A stretch of 44,942 bases of DNA from an uncultured Candidatus Altimarinota bacterium (GCA_947311245.1 CAMZKJ010000005.1:1-44942), one strand, 5' to 3'. Shown: positions 1 through 8,967, numbered from the stretch's first letter. Program-made: numbers and translations. The notes: a model not told the origin generated them from the letters alone.

Positions 1-190
1 ATTGATGAAGATTCTGACGGAGATGGGATTTCTGATAGTCTAGAAGGTGCTGAAGATACAGATAATGATGGAAAATTAAATTATCTCCATCATCATCAGA
101 ATCTAGATAATTTAATTTTCCATCATTATCTGTATCTTCAGCACCTTCTAGACTATCAGAAATCCCATCTCCATCAGAATCTTCATCAAT
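1..190. repeat. 86-bp inverted repeat at the window edge
   Basis: Bases 1-86 are the reverse complement of 105-190 with one mismatch (C18 opposite A173), separated by 18 bases (87-104). Both arms carry TSP3 repeat coding sequence, in opposite orientations. It may be a fold-back assembly or amplification artefact inside a repetitive gene, or a real inversion. The single mismatch argues slightly against a simple hairpin copy of one molecule. Confidence 0.9.
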
Positions 191-1891
191 AAAATTAGGA
201 AGTCCATCATTATCAGTATCTTCAGTACCTTCTAGACTATCAGAAATCCCATCTCCATCTGAATCTTCATCAATAAAATTAGGAATTCCATCTCCATCAA
301 TGTCATCACTTCCCTCTTCTCTATCATTTAATCCATCATTATCACTATCAAGATCTAAATAATTTGGTTTTCCATCTTGATCAGTATCTCCGCTTCCTTC
401 AATAGAATCTAAAATACCATCATTATCTGAATCTTCATCAAGATAATTTTCATTCAAATCTCCATCTGTATCAATTGTTCCTTCTACAGAATCTGGAATT
501 CCATCTCCATCACTGTCTAAATCTTGTTGATTTGGAATCCCATCTCCATCAATATCTCTTCGTTGTTCTTTAATATCCGAAATCCCATCTCCGTCTGAAT
601 CTAAATCAAGTCCGTCTATAATACCATCCCCATCTGTATCCGTTCCTGCATTTGAAGAGGGATTTGATTCTTGACCATTAGTAATACCATCTCCATCAGA
701 ATCTTCATTTGCATCAGAAATACCATTATCATCAGTATCTACCTCATAAGGACTTGTCCCCATCAATGCTTCATCTTCATTATTTACCCCATCTCCATCA
801 ATATCTGTATCAAGACTATCTGGAATACCATCATTATCAGTATCTCCATTTGGATTTGGTACTGGTGTTGTAAATGGTGTTGGAGTAATTATTGGCGTAG
901 CAGTAGCAGTTCGCGTTGCTTCTGTCGTAGAAGTAACTGTCGGTGTTGCTTCTGGTGTAGCTGTAGCTGTTGGCGTTGCTGTAATTACTGGTGTTACAAC
1001 AGGAAGAGTGTTATCAATTGCATTGTCTATTGCTGTAATAACAGTATCTATAACTTGCCCATTTTCATCAATATTTGTAAGCACTACATTTAGAGTATCT
1101 CCTTCTTGTGCGCTTGTATCAAAATCACAAGACCATGTGTCATCTTCTAAAACAGTTGTTTCACATTTAGCACCAGACGGAGTTGTAATTGTAATTTTAT
1201 CCCCTCTTCGTCCATGCCCATTAATTATCTCTCCATTTGAAGGTAACGTTACATCTGTATAATATGAATCAGGATAATTTGTAAAAAACTGAGGAAAAAA
1301 TTTAATATTTTCATCCGCTTCTACTGTATTAAAATAACATGACCACATACTTTCTGTTCCTGGCGCAACATAAAATTCATATCGAGAATCTGAAGTGGCT
1401 ATAGCATCTGGAATCCAATCCCAGTTAATCTGATTCTTACTCATTGCATATCCAAACACATCAATAATTTCTGCAACAATGTCATCATTTGTAAATTCTC
1501 CATTATTTTTTCTTGTCATTAAATTAACAAGACCATCCATATCAACTTTTCCATAAAAAATCCCTTCTTGTAAAGAGGTGGGCGCTGTCGCCATACACTG
1601 CTTCACAGCATCAGACATTTCTGGACCATCATATGGTGTAATTAACGCCCTATCTAAATTTACCCCATTTGCAAAATAATCTGCTTTTAAACCAGATGTA
1701 TTAGATTTTTGCAATTCGGATCCTTGAAAAAATTCCGCTAAATAATCTTTTTCTAATTCTGAATGAGAAGTCCTTAATTGCTGAACTCCAAAAACTGCCC
1801 CACCTACCAGTGCAACAGATAAAGCTCCAATTGAAGCTTTTTTTAGATTAGAACTCCCTTGTTCTTGTTTGTTTGTTTGTTTGATATTCAT
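1..1891 (-). CDS. Large exported thrombospondin type 3 repeat surface protein (3' end outside window)
   Basis: The frame is open from an ATG at 1889-1891 to the window edge, about 630 codons with no stop. The N-terminus is basic and followed by a hydrophobic stretch (residues about 19-36), consistent with a signal anchor. A domain of about 200 residues follows; its end (TITTPSGAKCETTV...WSCDF) resembles a bacterial Ig-like domain with two cysteines. Then comes a Thr/Pro-rich linker and about 17 DxDxDG-type calcium-binding motifs of the thrombospondin type 3 kind. Known TSP3 repeats bind Ca2+ and form rigid stalks; a cell-surface adhesin or stalk role is inferred. The last roughly 35 codons run through the left arm of an inverted repeat and may be an assembly artefact. 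A good promoter lies at 1927-1955. Confidence 0.85.
   Translation of the reverse strand, partial: MNIKQTNKQEQGSSNLKKASIGALSVALVGGAVFGVQQLRTSHSELEKDYLAEFFQGSELQKSNTSGLKADYFANGVNLDRALITPYDGPEMSDAVKQCMATAPTSLQEGIFYGKVDMDGLVNLMTRKNNGEFTNDDIVAEIIDVFGYAMSKNQINWDWIPDAIATSDSRYEFYVAPGTESMWSCYFNTVEADENIKFFPQFFTNYPDSYYTDVTLPSNGEIINGHGRRGDKITITTPSGAKCETTVLEDDTWSCDFDTSAQEGDTLNVVLTNIDENGQVIDTVITAIDNAIDNTLPVVTPVITATPTATATPEATPTVTSTTEATRTATATPIITPTPFTTPVPNPNGDTDNDGIPDSLDTDIDGDGVNNEDEALMGTSPYEVDTDDNGISDANEDSDGDGITNGQESNPSSNAGTDTDGDGIIDGLDLDSDGDGISDIKEQRRDIDGDGIPNQQDLDSDGDGIPDSVEGTIDTDGDLNENYLDEDSDNDGILDSIEGSGDTDQDGKPNYLDLDSDNDGLNDREEGSDDIDGDGIPNFIDEDSDGDGISDSLEGTEDTDNDGLPNFIDEDSDGDGISDSLEGAEDTDNDGKLNYLDSDDDGDNLIFHHYLYLQHLLDYQKSHLRQNLHQ
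107..274. repeat. Two tandem 84-bp TSP3-coding direct repeats
   Basis: Copies at 107-190 and 191-274 are nearly identical over their last about 55 bases and encode 28-residue calcium-binding units on the minus strand. The similarity at DNA level points to recent duplication within the surface protein gene. More diverged units continue up to about 870. Confidence 0.8.
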
Positions 1892-1926
1892 ATGTATTTG
1901 GTTAGATAAATTTTACATATCATATC

Positions 1927-1955
1927 ATTGTACTGTAATATAAAATATAATTCAA
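1927..1955 (-). promoter_or_regulatory. Promoter of the TSP3 surface protein gene
   Basis: On the minus strand TTGAAT (1950-1955) is followed after exactly 17 bases by TACAAT (1927-1932). The predicted start of transcription near 1920 gives a leader of about 29 bases before the ATG at 1891. Confidence 0.55.
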
Positions 1956-2060
1956 GAGAATATTTCAACTTTCTCATTAAAAGTTAATACGCTACAGTTT
2001 ACATACTATTTTTATAAACAAAACGTACACATGAATTTTATTACTACTCCTCTCAGCCAC

Positions 2061-4373
2061 ATGAAACAATTTATTACACATGCTATTTTTACAACTCTTA
2101 TAAGTATTATTTTCTGTAATAATAATACTGTTTTTGCTGAAAATAATAAAAATATACAAATTGCAGATACAACAAAAGGTGCAAGCTATATTTTCAACAA
2201 AGAGAATGATGAAAATATAAATTTCACACTTTCCAAATCTTATGATTCTATCGCAGTAAAAATTAAAACAAACACTGAAACTTCACAGACAATTCCAATA
2301 ATACTGATTTCAAATAATGCAGGAGAAACATGGAACATGCTAAATTTTAATACTGATAGCAAAACCGACAGATTAGAAACTAAAAATAATCAGATATTAT
2401 ATTCCGATTTATTATTTTTAAAGAAAAAATCTCAAACATTTCTTTTTAAAACAAAATTTTCAACACAAGCAGACGCAGAATTAGAATTTATTTTTTTACA
2501 AGATGATGTTTTAGAAAATTTAGAAGCCAGTAACGTTACTAACAATAGTAATAATTTAGGATACACACGAGATACTGCTTTTTTTCGTGCAAATGGAATT
2601 ATTTCCAGAGAAGAATGGGGGGCAAATGAAACATATAGATACCTTTCACCAAATTATAAAGAGCCAAAGCCTTCAAAAAATACCACTCCTTTAAGCGCAC
2701 GAGCCAAAGAATGCAACGCAACATATGCAAAGAATCCACAAGATTTTATAAAATCAGAAGTAATATATGCAGATACAAATGGGAAATTAAAATGGCCATA
2801 TCAATATTCTCCTGAAATAAAAAAAATTATAATACATCATACAGGAACAAATAATTCAAAATATATTGGAAAAACTTCAGAAGAAATAATGCGTGCAACA
2901 TATAAATTTCATGCAAATATAAAAGGATGGGGAGATATTGGATATAATTTTTTAATATCAAAAGAAGGAGCTATTTACGAAGGAAAAGCTGGTGGAGATT
3001 TTATAATTGGAGGACACGCATATTGTGCAAATACACAAACTATTGGAATTTCATTAATGGGAAACTATGAAAATGAAACAATGAATAAGTCACAAATGAT
3101 TGCATTAAAGCGATTAATAACAGCACTTTCAGAAAAATATAAAATTAATCCATCAGATAAAAGTTATTTTTTAGGAAAAACTACACCAAATCTTGTTGGT
3201 CACAAAGATTACGGAAAGACTTTATGTCCTGGTAAAAATGTGTATAAATATTTACAAATCATTCGAGATACATTCGAAAATAAATATTTTGGAGATACTC
3301 CTGCTTATCATAATCCATATAACATTCCAGAATATATGACTCCTCATATTTCTACACCTACACCAACTCCAACACCAAGTATAATAAAACAGTCTCAACC
3401 TGTTTTATCGGTTCAAGCAAGCTTGATTTCACGACCAACAATTGGAGATGTAAAGAATAAAAAAGTTCCAAAAATACAAGAACCAAAAAAAAGAGAACAA
3501 ATAATTAAAAATCATATTACTCCTCCAAATAGAGATATTAGAATAAAGTTATCATTTCAATCTGATATGATTCAAATAAAGGGAAATCAAATGAGTGTTG
3601 AAATAAACGATGCATCAAAGACAATGAAGAAAAAACGCGTCATTATTACGACTCGAAAAGATAAAGATAAAAAGATCTCTTTATATATAAATAATACACC
3701 TGTCGATAAGATTAGAATTTCAAATAAAAATTATTCAGAACCATTAACTATTGCATCATGGGCAAGGCCTCTTGCATGGTCGCCACAAACACATGATAAT
3801 ATGTTTCTTGGTATATTAGAATTCAGAATCATTAACAATGAATTAGTAATTATTAATGAACTTCCACTTGAAGATTATTTAAAGGGAATTGCGGAAGTTT
3901 CAAATACTACTGCCTTGGAAAAACAAAAAGTAATAGCTGTAATTGCAAGAACATATGCCCAATTTTATATGCAAGATAATCAGAAAAAATTTCCAAACAT
4001 GCCATATGATGGAGATGACAACCCAGACCATTTTCAAAAATATAGAGGGTACGGATATCAAAAAAGGTCTCCCCTCTTTACAAGAGCTGTAAATCTTACA
4101 CAATCAGAAGTCGTAAGCTATAATGGTAAAATTGTAAAAACACCATTTTTTTCTGAAAGTGCAGGGCGAACATTCAGTGCAAAAGAAAAATGGGGATGGA
4201 ATAACACACCACACTTACAAAGTGTAAATGATATTTTTTGTAAAAATGGAGAAGGTGAACTAAAAGGGCACGGTGTTGGATTATCTGGATGTGGAGCAGA
4301 AACAATGGCAAAACGAGGATTTTCGTATAAAGATATTATTAAATATTATTATAAAGATGTAGAAATATATTAA
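2061..4373 (+). CDS. Exported N-acetylmuramoyl-L-alanine amidase (PGRP/Amidase_2) fused to SpoIID/LytB domain
   Basis: I prefer the ATG at 2061 over an in-frame ATG at 2031 because it places a typical signal peptide (MKQFITHAIF..., cleavage after VFA) at the very N-terminus, giving 770 residues. The amidase domain spans about 240-410: the metal site is H259 (or the adjacent H260), H381 and C389, with the H-x7-C spacing of T7 lysozyme and PGRPs, and GWGDIGYNFLI is characteristic. A PTPTPTP linker near 430 leads to a SpoIID/LytB domain at about 595-765 (LPLEDYLKGIAEVS, candidate catalytic E612, then SESAGRTFS). Known functions: PGRP amidases remove stem peptides and SpoIID is a lytic transglycosylase acting on denuded glycan. 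A secreted wall-remodelling enzyme with both activities is inferred. Confidence 0.88.
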   Translation: MKQFITHAIFTTLISIIFCNNNTVFAENNKNIQIADTTKGASYIFNKENDENINFTLSKSYDSIAVKIKTNTETSQTIPIILISNNAGETWNMLNFNTDSKTDRLETKNNQILYSDLLFLKKKSQTFLFKTKFSTQADAELEFIFLQDDVLENLEASNVTNNSNNLGYTRDTAFFRANGIISREEWGANETYRYLSPNYKEPKPSKNTTPLSARAKECNATYAKNPQDFIKSEVIYADTNGKLKWPYQYSPEIKKIIIHHTGTNNSKYIGKTSEEIMRATYKFHANIKGWGDIGYNFLISKEGAIYEGKAGGDFIIGGHAYCANTQTIGISLMGNYENETMNKSQMIALKRLITALSEKYKINPSDKSYFLGKTTPNLVGHKDYGKTLCPGKNVYKYLQIIRDTFENKYFGDTPAYHNPYNIPEYMTPHISTPTPTPTPSIIKQSQPVLSVQASLISRPTIGDVKNKKVPKIQEPKKREQIIKNHITPPNRDIRIKLSFQSDMIQIKGNQMSVEINDASKTMKKKRVIITTRKDKDKKISLYINNTPVDKIRISNKNYSEPLTIASWARPLAWSPQTHDNMFLGILEFRIINNELVIINELPLEDYLKGIAEVSNTTALEKQKVIAVIARTYAQFYMQDNQKKFPNMPYDGDDNPDHFQKYRGYGYQKRSPLFTRAVNLTQSEVVSYNGKIVKTPFFSESAGRTFSAKEKWGWNNTPHLQSVNDIFCKNGEGELKGHGVGLSGCGAETMAKRGFSYKDIIKYYYKDVEIY

Positions 4374-4429
4374 AAAATTTACTATAATAAAAAGAGTGTA
4401 TAACATTACAAATATTTAAGAAAAAAACT

Positions 4430-4762
4430 ATGAGTATAATGGATATGTTTAGCCCGAAAGAGTGTAATATTAGTGGAATGAAAGGATCTATAAAATGGAG
4501 CTGGGAAGAATATTTTAAAAAGAAAGAAGAAATTGAAAAAAGTGGAGGAAAAATTTATTTATTAGATATGATAAATCATCCAGTTGAAGGGTCTACACCT
4601 ATTTCAAATGAAATTTTTGAAAACCAACCAGATGGAACATATTTTGTTTTATATTGTCATTCAGGAGGGTCTTCTGGGTACCTTCAAAAACAATTAAGTC
4701 CACAATTTCCACAATATAATATTATTAATATGGCAGGAGGAATTGGAATGTATCCTCGATAA
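4430..4762 (+). CDS. Rhodanese-like sulfurtransferase domain protein
   Basis: The protein has 110 residues. It ends with a hydrophobic strand running into the loop YCHSGGSS, with C76 in the position of the rhodanese active-site cysteine, followed by a helix and NMAGGIGMYP, which matches the closing V-x-N-x-x-GGI element of single-domain rhodaneses. The N-terminal half is diverged and shorter than usual. Rhodaneses carry sulfane sulfur on the cysteine; the substrate is unknown. It lies just after the amidase gene, with TATAAT at 4383-4388 as a possible -10 but no clear -35, and is closed by a terminator at 4788. sufE, another sulfur-transfer gene, lies on the opposite strand nearby. Confidence 0.6.
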   Translation: MSIMDMFSPKECNISGMKGSIKWSWEEYFKKKEEIEKSGGKIYLLDMINHPVEGSTPISNEIFENQPDGTYFVLYCHSGGSSGYLQKQLSPQFPQYNIINMAGGIGMYPR

Positions 4763-4787
4763 AATAAGAATAAAAATAAATAAGAAT

Positions 4788-4817
4788 AAAAAGAAGCAAT
4801 TATGCTTCTTTTTCTTT
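4788..4817 (+). terminator. Intrinsic terminator after the rhodanese-like gene
   Basis: An 11-bp perfect stem (4788-4798 with 4803-4813, loop ATTA) contains GAAGCA/TGCTTC and ends in a T-rich run. A-tracts on both sides could let it work in both directions, so it may also end the converging sufE-methyltransferase transcript. Confidence 0.7.
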
Positions 4818-4905
4818 TACTTCGTTTCTTTCTTCTATTTCTTCTATTAAATTCTATTAAATTTAAATTATTTATCTTTACTGTTAATTGCTTAGTTTGT
4901 ATTTT

Positions 4906-5535
4906 TTATTGTTTCTTTTTTCTTGTAAATACCATTATAGCATCATCTGGTTCGGGGACTGTGAAAAACGACCAATGATCTTCCTCTCTTTTTATATAAT
5001 TATGAAAGCTTTTCATTTTATCTGGAAATTTTTTGGTATCATCAACCACAATAATTCCATCTTCAGAAAGAAGTGTTTCCGCAAATATAAAAAATTTATG
5101 TGTCCAACTTTTTTGAGCATCTATAAAAATAAAATCAAAAGGGCCATCTAATTGAGTTATCGTTTCTAAAATATTGCCAAAGCGAAATTCAATATTTCCT
5201 AGATTACAAGCCTTTGCATTCATTTTTGCACTTTCTAATGACGGCTCCGAAATATCTCCTGTAAGTAACTCCCCATCCCATTTTTCAAGTTGGTCAGCAA
5301 TAATACATGAAGAAAACCCATTGGCACACCCCATTTCTAAAACTTTTTTTGGTTTTTTAAGTTGTAAAAAAAATTGCAATACATTCACACAAATCCACGA
5401 AATATTTGGAATATTTTGATCTTCTCCAAATTGTTTTAAATCTGCAAAAAATTCAGTTCGAGATTTTTTTTGTATATCTTCAATCGATAAGTTTTTACTT
5501 TCCCAAAAAATTTTTGGAATTATTTTTTTTGCCAT
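4906..5535 (-). CDS. Class I SAM-dependent O-methyltransferase (family 3 / Methyltransf_24 type)
   Basis: The protein has 209 residues. The SAM-binding motif I is VLEMGCANGFSS, followed by an acidic residue at the end of strand 2 (LLTGDIS), a motif near FRFGN, and the metal/substrate region FDFIFIDAQKS with VVDDT later, as in YrrM- or catechol-type O-methyltransferases. The substrate cannot be read from sequence. The gene starts 10 bases after the sufE stop and is probably cotranscribed with it. Confidence 0.75.
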   Translation of the reverse strand: MAKKIIPKIFWESKNLSIEDIQKKSRTEFFADLKQFGEDQNIPNISWICVNVLQFFLQLKKPKKVLEMGCANGFSSCIIADQLEKWDGELLTGDISEPSLESAKMNAKACNLGNIEFRFGNILETITQLDGPFDFIFIDAQKSWTHKFFIFAETLLSEDGIIVVDDTKKFPDKMKSFHNYIKREEDHWSFFTVPEPDDAIMVFTRKKKQ

Positions 5536-5545
5536 AGAATTATTA

Positions 5546-5956
5546 TTATAAATTTCCTACTTGCTTATGAATTTTATTCAAAGAACTTAATGCTCCATTC
5601 GCTCTTGATGGAGACAGAGATTCAATTATACCGAGTTCTTGTAAATCGTTCACAGAAAATTCTAAAATTTCTTTTTTTGTTGCATCTTTAAATCCTATAA
5701 TAAAAAATGCAAGAAATCCTTTAGAAATTGCGCCATCAGCATCAGCACAAATGAGAATTTTATCTTCAGTATTTTTAACCGAAACCCACGCATTTGAAGC
5801 ACATCCTAAAATTTTATTTTCTTCATTTTTTTCTTCATCGGATAATTGATTTATTTCTGGAATTTCTCCAGCAAGCTCTATGAAATATTGAAATTTTTCC
5901 GTTTGAGTGTCACACCCTTTTAAATCATCTGCTAAATCATATAGATTTTGTAACAT
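5546..5956 (-). CDS. sufE: SufE-like cysteine desulfurase sulfur acceptor
   Basis: The protein has 136 residues, the normal SufE size. C52 in ILGCASNAW corresponds to the sulfur-accepting cysteine (C51 in E. coli SufE), and the C-terminal SLSPSRANGALSSL matches the conserved LSPSRxNG segment of the family. SufE takes persulfide sulfur from the desulfurase SufS and passes it to the SufBCD Fe-S scaffold; none of those partners is in the window. It is the first gene of a two-gene unit with the methyltransferase. Confidence 0.85.
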   Translation of the reverse strand: MLQNLYDLADDLKGCDTQTEKFQYFIELAGEIPEINQLSDEEKNEENKILGCASNAWVSVKNTEDKILICADADGAISKGFLAFFIIGFKDATKKEILEFSVNDLQELGIIESLSPSRANGALSSLNKIHKQVGNL

Positions 5957-6085
5957 AATTTTTATTGTTATTATTATTTTTTATATATCCGAAGTTCAGA
6001 AGAAGAACTCTAAAATAATTCATTCAAAAAATAGTAGTACTTCCAAATCTAAACATATCAATTCTTCATAACTGTAACAAATTTA

Positions 6086-6094
6086 TGCTATAAT
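6086..6094 (+). promoter_or_regulatory. Extended -10 promoter of the potassium channel gene
   Basis: TGCTATAAT (6086-6094) is a perfect extended -10 element; the -35 position holds only a weak TTCATA (6065-6070). The predicted transcription start near 6101 leaves a leader of about 26 bases. Confidence 0.5.
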
Positions 6095-6126
6095 AAAAAC
6101 ACTCATCTCTATAAACAGCAATTATT

Positions 6127-7098
6127 ATGAATACAAAAAAATTACTCACTCTTAAAGAGAGGATATGTTTTACACTTGAAAATCACAAAGATACAGAACA
6201 AAGCCCTCTTCACAATTATATAAATTTGTTTTTATCTACACTTATCATCGCAAATGTTTTTGCTATGATACTGCAAACAATGGACATGTTTAAACACTAT
6301 ATAGATTGTTTTTCAGTATTCGAAAATATTTCACTTTCCATTTTCACACTTGAATATATTGCAAGACTCTGGACATATAAACTGCATGAAAAATATATAA
6401 ATTTTTCATCATTTGTATTTTCTCCAATGATGATATTTGATGCATTTGTAATATTGCCTCACCTTGTAAATCTTATATTTCCGAATATACTAGACTTACG
6501 AATTTTACGAATTATTAGAGTATTTAGAATTTTTAGGCTGTATAAATATTCAAACACTATAAATAAAATTTTTGATATTACACGGCGTCATAAACATGTA
6601 TTATTAAGTGCTTTTTCTTTTATTATGATGGGAGTTGTAAGTAGTGCAACACTCATGTATTTTGCAGAAAAAGATGTACAACCAGATGCTTTCTCTAGTA
6701 TCCCTCAATCTATTTATTGGGCCGTTATAACTATTTCCACAGTGGGATACGGAGATGTTTCACCGATGACCGACCTTGGGAAATTTATTACAGTCTGTAC
6801 AACAATAATGGGGGTAGCAATTTATGCCCTTCCCACTTCGATACTCGGTGCCGCATTTTATGCAGAACTTATGTCGAAAGAATCACATATTATTGATGGA
6901 TTACGAAAAGAAAATAAACACTTAGATTATTTACTCAACGATGCGAGAAGAGAAATGCAAATTTTAAGAGATATTATCAAAAAAGAAAGAGAAAAAAGTA
7001 GAGAAAATAAAGAGGAAAAAGAAGACTATGATGATGAAAAAAAGAGAGAAACATATAAGAAAAAAATAAGAAAAAAATTTTTAAATCTTTTTAAATAA
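6127..7098 (+). CDS. Voltage-gated-type potassium channel with C-terminal coiled coil
   Basis: The protein has 323 residues with six predicted membrane segments. Segment 4 (about 135-150, LRILRIIRVFRIFRLYK) carries an Arg at every third position, the hallmark of a voltage sensor. The selectivity filter is TVGYGD in the pore loop between segments 5 and 6 (about 215-225). After segment 6 comes a highly charged helix of about 80 residues rich in Lys, Glu and Arg, likely a cytoplasmic coiled coil helping tetramer assembly. There is no RCK or cyclic-nucleotide domain. It heads a plus-strand run of four genes. Channel type is clear; physiological role is not. Confidence 0.88.
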   Translation: MNTKKLLTLKERICFTLENHKDTEQSPLHNYINLFLSTLIIANVFAMILQTMDMFKHYIDCFSVFENISLSIFTLEYIARLWTYKLHEKYINFSSFVFSPMMIFDAFVILPHLVNLIFPNILDLRILRIIRVFRIFRLYKYSNTINKIFDITRRHKHVLLSAFSFIMMGVVSSATLMYFAEKDVQPDAFSSIPQSIYWAVITISTVGYGDVSPMTDLGKFITVCTTIMGVAIYALPTSILGAAFYAELMSKESHIIDGLRKENKHLDYLLNDARREMQILRDIIKKEREKSRENKEEKEDYDDEKKRETYKKKIRKKFLNLFK

Positions 7099-7162
7099 AT
7101 TTCTGTGCTGTGCTAAACTTTATATAAAAAATGAATTACTCTATATATTAATACACTAAAAC

Positions 7163-7834
7163 ATGAGCTCTCTTAAAACATTAGCAATTGGAATTGGAAT
7201 ACTAGCCATTGGAAGTGTATCTGCATATTATGCCAATATTTTTGATATTCAGTCAAAAATTAAAACAGAAAATAAAAACACTCCAATTCAAGAGATTATA
7301 ATTCAAGACAAAGATAAATATAAATATAAATATAAAAATACAAAAAATCAATTCACGCTCTATTTCGATTTTGGATGTCCTCATTGTCGAGAATTTTATA
7401 ATAATACATATGTTTCATTACAATCTGAATATTCTAACAAAAATATAGATTTTACAATTTTACCATATAGTCAAAAAACAATAGGTAAAAGTTTTATTTT
7501 AGCAAAATATTTACTCTGTATAAAAAAAACAAATCCAAATAAAATTGATGCATTTATTCAACATACCTCCATTACAGACGATATAAAAGATGATAATTTT
7601 CTTACAGAAAAAAGAAAACAATTGGAATTATCAGAAAAAGAAAATGCTACTTTTCTTACATGTATAAAAGATGAAGATAAATCTGCCGAAAAAGAAGTAT
7701 TAGAGATTAGAACACAAGCACGAGAAAAAGGAGTAATTGGAACTCCCACGTTTTTTATAAATGATACAAAGTTTGAACGAAACCAAAGCTATATAAAAGT
7801 TGCTACAGAGATCGAAAAAATTTTTAATAAATAA
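7163..7834 (+). CDS. DsbA-like membrane-anchored thiol:disulfide oxidoreductase
   Basis: The protein has 223 residues. An N-terminal hydrophobic segment (about 5-25) acts as an anchor or signal, followed by a Lys-rich linker and a thioredoxin fold with an insertion. The active site is C72-P-H-C75 in FDFGCPHCREFY, identical in type to DsbA (CPHC), and GVIGTPTFFIN supplies the cis-proline loop. It would oxidise or shuffle disulfides in exported proteins. A plausible client in this window is the DUF11 surface protein at 36939-39551, which has paired cysteines. The stop lies one base before the aroB start, so the two are probably cotranscribed. Confidence 0.82.
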   Translation: MSSLKTLAIGIGILAIGSVSAYYANIFDIQSKIKTENKNTPIQEIIIQDKDKYKYKYKNTKNQFTLYFDFGCPHCREFYNNTYVSLQSEYSNKNIDFTILPYSQKTIGKSFILAKYLLCIKKTNPNKIDAFIQHTSITDDIKDDNFLTEKRKQLELSEKENATFLTCIKDEDKSAEKEVLEIRTQAREKGVIGTPTFFINDTKFERNQSYIKVATEIEKIFNK

Positions 7835-7835
7835 T

Positions 7836-8939
7836 ATGCCCAATAAGACAACATCTTTAGATATCAAAATTAAAACTCCATCTAAAAATTATACTATTAA
7901 TTTTTGTACAGAAAATAATTTTGAAAATCTTTGTAATACAATTATATCTCAAATAAATAATAGAAATTGTTTATTTGTAACAGACGAAAATGTGTTTGCG
8001 AAAACAGATTTTTTTAAAAATGTAGAAATTCAAAATAAAAATATTATTGTGCTTCCTGCAGGAGAAAAAAATAAAACATGGGAAAATATAGAAAAAATTT
8101 TAGACGCATGTTTTCTTCATAATTTAGACAGATCTTCATGTTTAATTGCTGTTGGAGGTGGAGTGATTGGAGATATGACCGGATTTGCCTCAAGTATTTT
8201 CATGAGAGGAATTCCTTTTATTCAAGTTCCTACAACTCTTTTATCTATGGTTGATTCAAGCGTTGGAGGAAAAACAGGAATAGATACACCACATGGAAAA
8301 AATTTAATTGGAGCATTTCATCAACCAGAAGCTGTTTTTTGTTGCAAATATTTTTTATCGACACTTGAATGTATAGAAATTCAAAATGGATTAAGTGAAA
8401 TGATAAAACACGGAATTTTAGGAAATAAAACACATTTTGAACATCTAGAAAATTTATTAAAAAATAATACTACAATATTTAAAAATACAAAAATTACAGA
8501 AGTTATAGACGGTGAAGATACGAAATTATTAGAAGAAATTTTTACACTGGTTCCAGAATCTATTGCAGTAAAAAAACATATTATTCAACAAGACGAAACT
8601 GAAAAATTTGGTGGAATGCGTGGATTTTTAAATCTTGGACATACTTATGGACATGCTATTGAACTGCTTTCAAATTTTAAAGTTCCCCATGGAATTGGAG
8701 TTGCGAAAGGAATTATTTGTGCATTGAAAACTTCTCAAGAAAGAAATATTTTTGAAAATAATAATTATAATGCAAACAGAATTAAAAATATATTTGAATA
8801 TGCAAATATAGACACCTCTCATAATTTTTCAGAAACCGAAATAGAAAAAGCTATGACTCATGATAAAAAGAAAAAAGATGGAGAGATACAACTTATTCTC
8901 ATTAAAAAAATTGGAGAAGTTACCTATAATTATTTATAA
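7836..8939 (+). CDS. aroB: 3-dehydroquinate synthase
   Basis: Starting at the ATG at 7836 gives 367 residues; an upstream in-frame start at 7800 would overlap dsbA and adds nothing conserved. Family hallmarks are present: NAD-binding VGGGVIGDMTGFAAS-type loop, PTTLLSMVDSSVGGKTGI, NLIGAFHQP, GLSEMIKHGIL, and metal-binding histidines in LGHTYGHAIE and PHGIGVAKG. The enzyme cyclises DAHP to 3-dehydroquinate, step two of the shikimate pathway. No other shikimate gene is in the window, so a related sugar-phosphate cyclase role cannot be fully excluded, but the motifs are those of true AroB. Confidence 0.88.
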   Translation: MPNKTTSLDIKIKTPSKNYTINFCTENNFENLCNTIISQINNRNCLFVTDENVFAKTDFFKNVEIQNKNIIVLPAGEKNKTWENIEKILDACFLHNLDRSSCLIAVGGGVIGDMTGFASSIFMRGIPFIQVPTTLLSMVDSSVGGKTGIDTPHGKNLIGAFHQPEAVFCCKYFLSTLECIEIQNGLSEMIKHGILGNKTHFEHLENLLKNNTTIFKNTKITEVIDGEDTKLLEEIFTLVPESIAVKKHIIQQDETEKFGGMRGFLNLGHTYGHAIELLSNFKVPHGIGVAKGIICALKTSQERNIFENNNYNANRIKNIFEYANIDTSHNFSETEIEKAMTHDKKKKDGEIQLILIKKIGEVTYNYL

Positions 8940-8967
8940 TTTCATACAATATATAATCTTACATACA

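Noticed and set aside
1-870. Regularly spaced repeats that could suggest a CRISPR array
   Set aside because: The repeats are coding, with no unique spacers; they translate into Ca-binding TSP3 units in one open frame.
671-1262. Plus-strand open frames rich in Cys, Ile and Trp
   Set aside because: They are antisense to the TSP3 gene and owe their openness to its repeats; no domain is recognisable.
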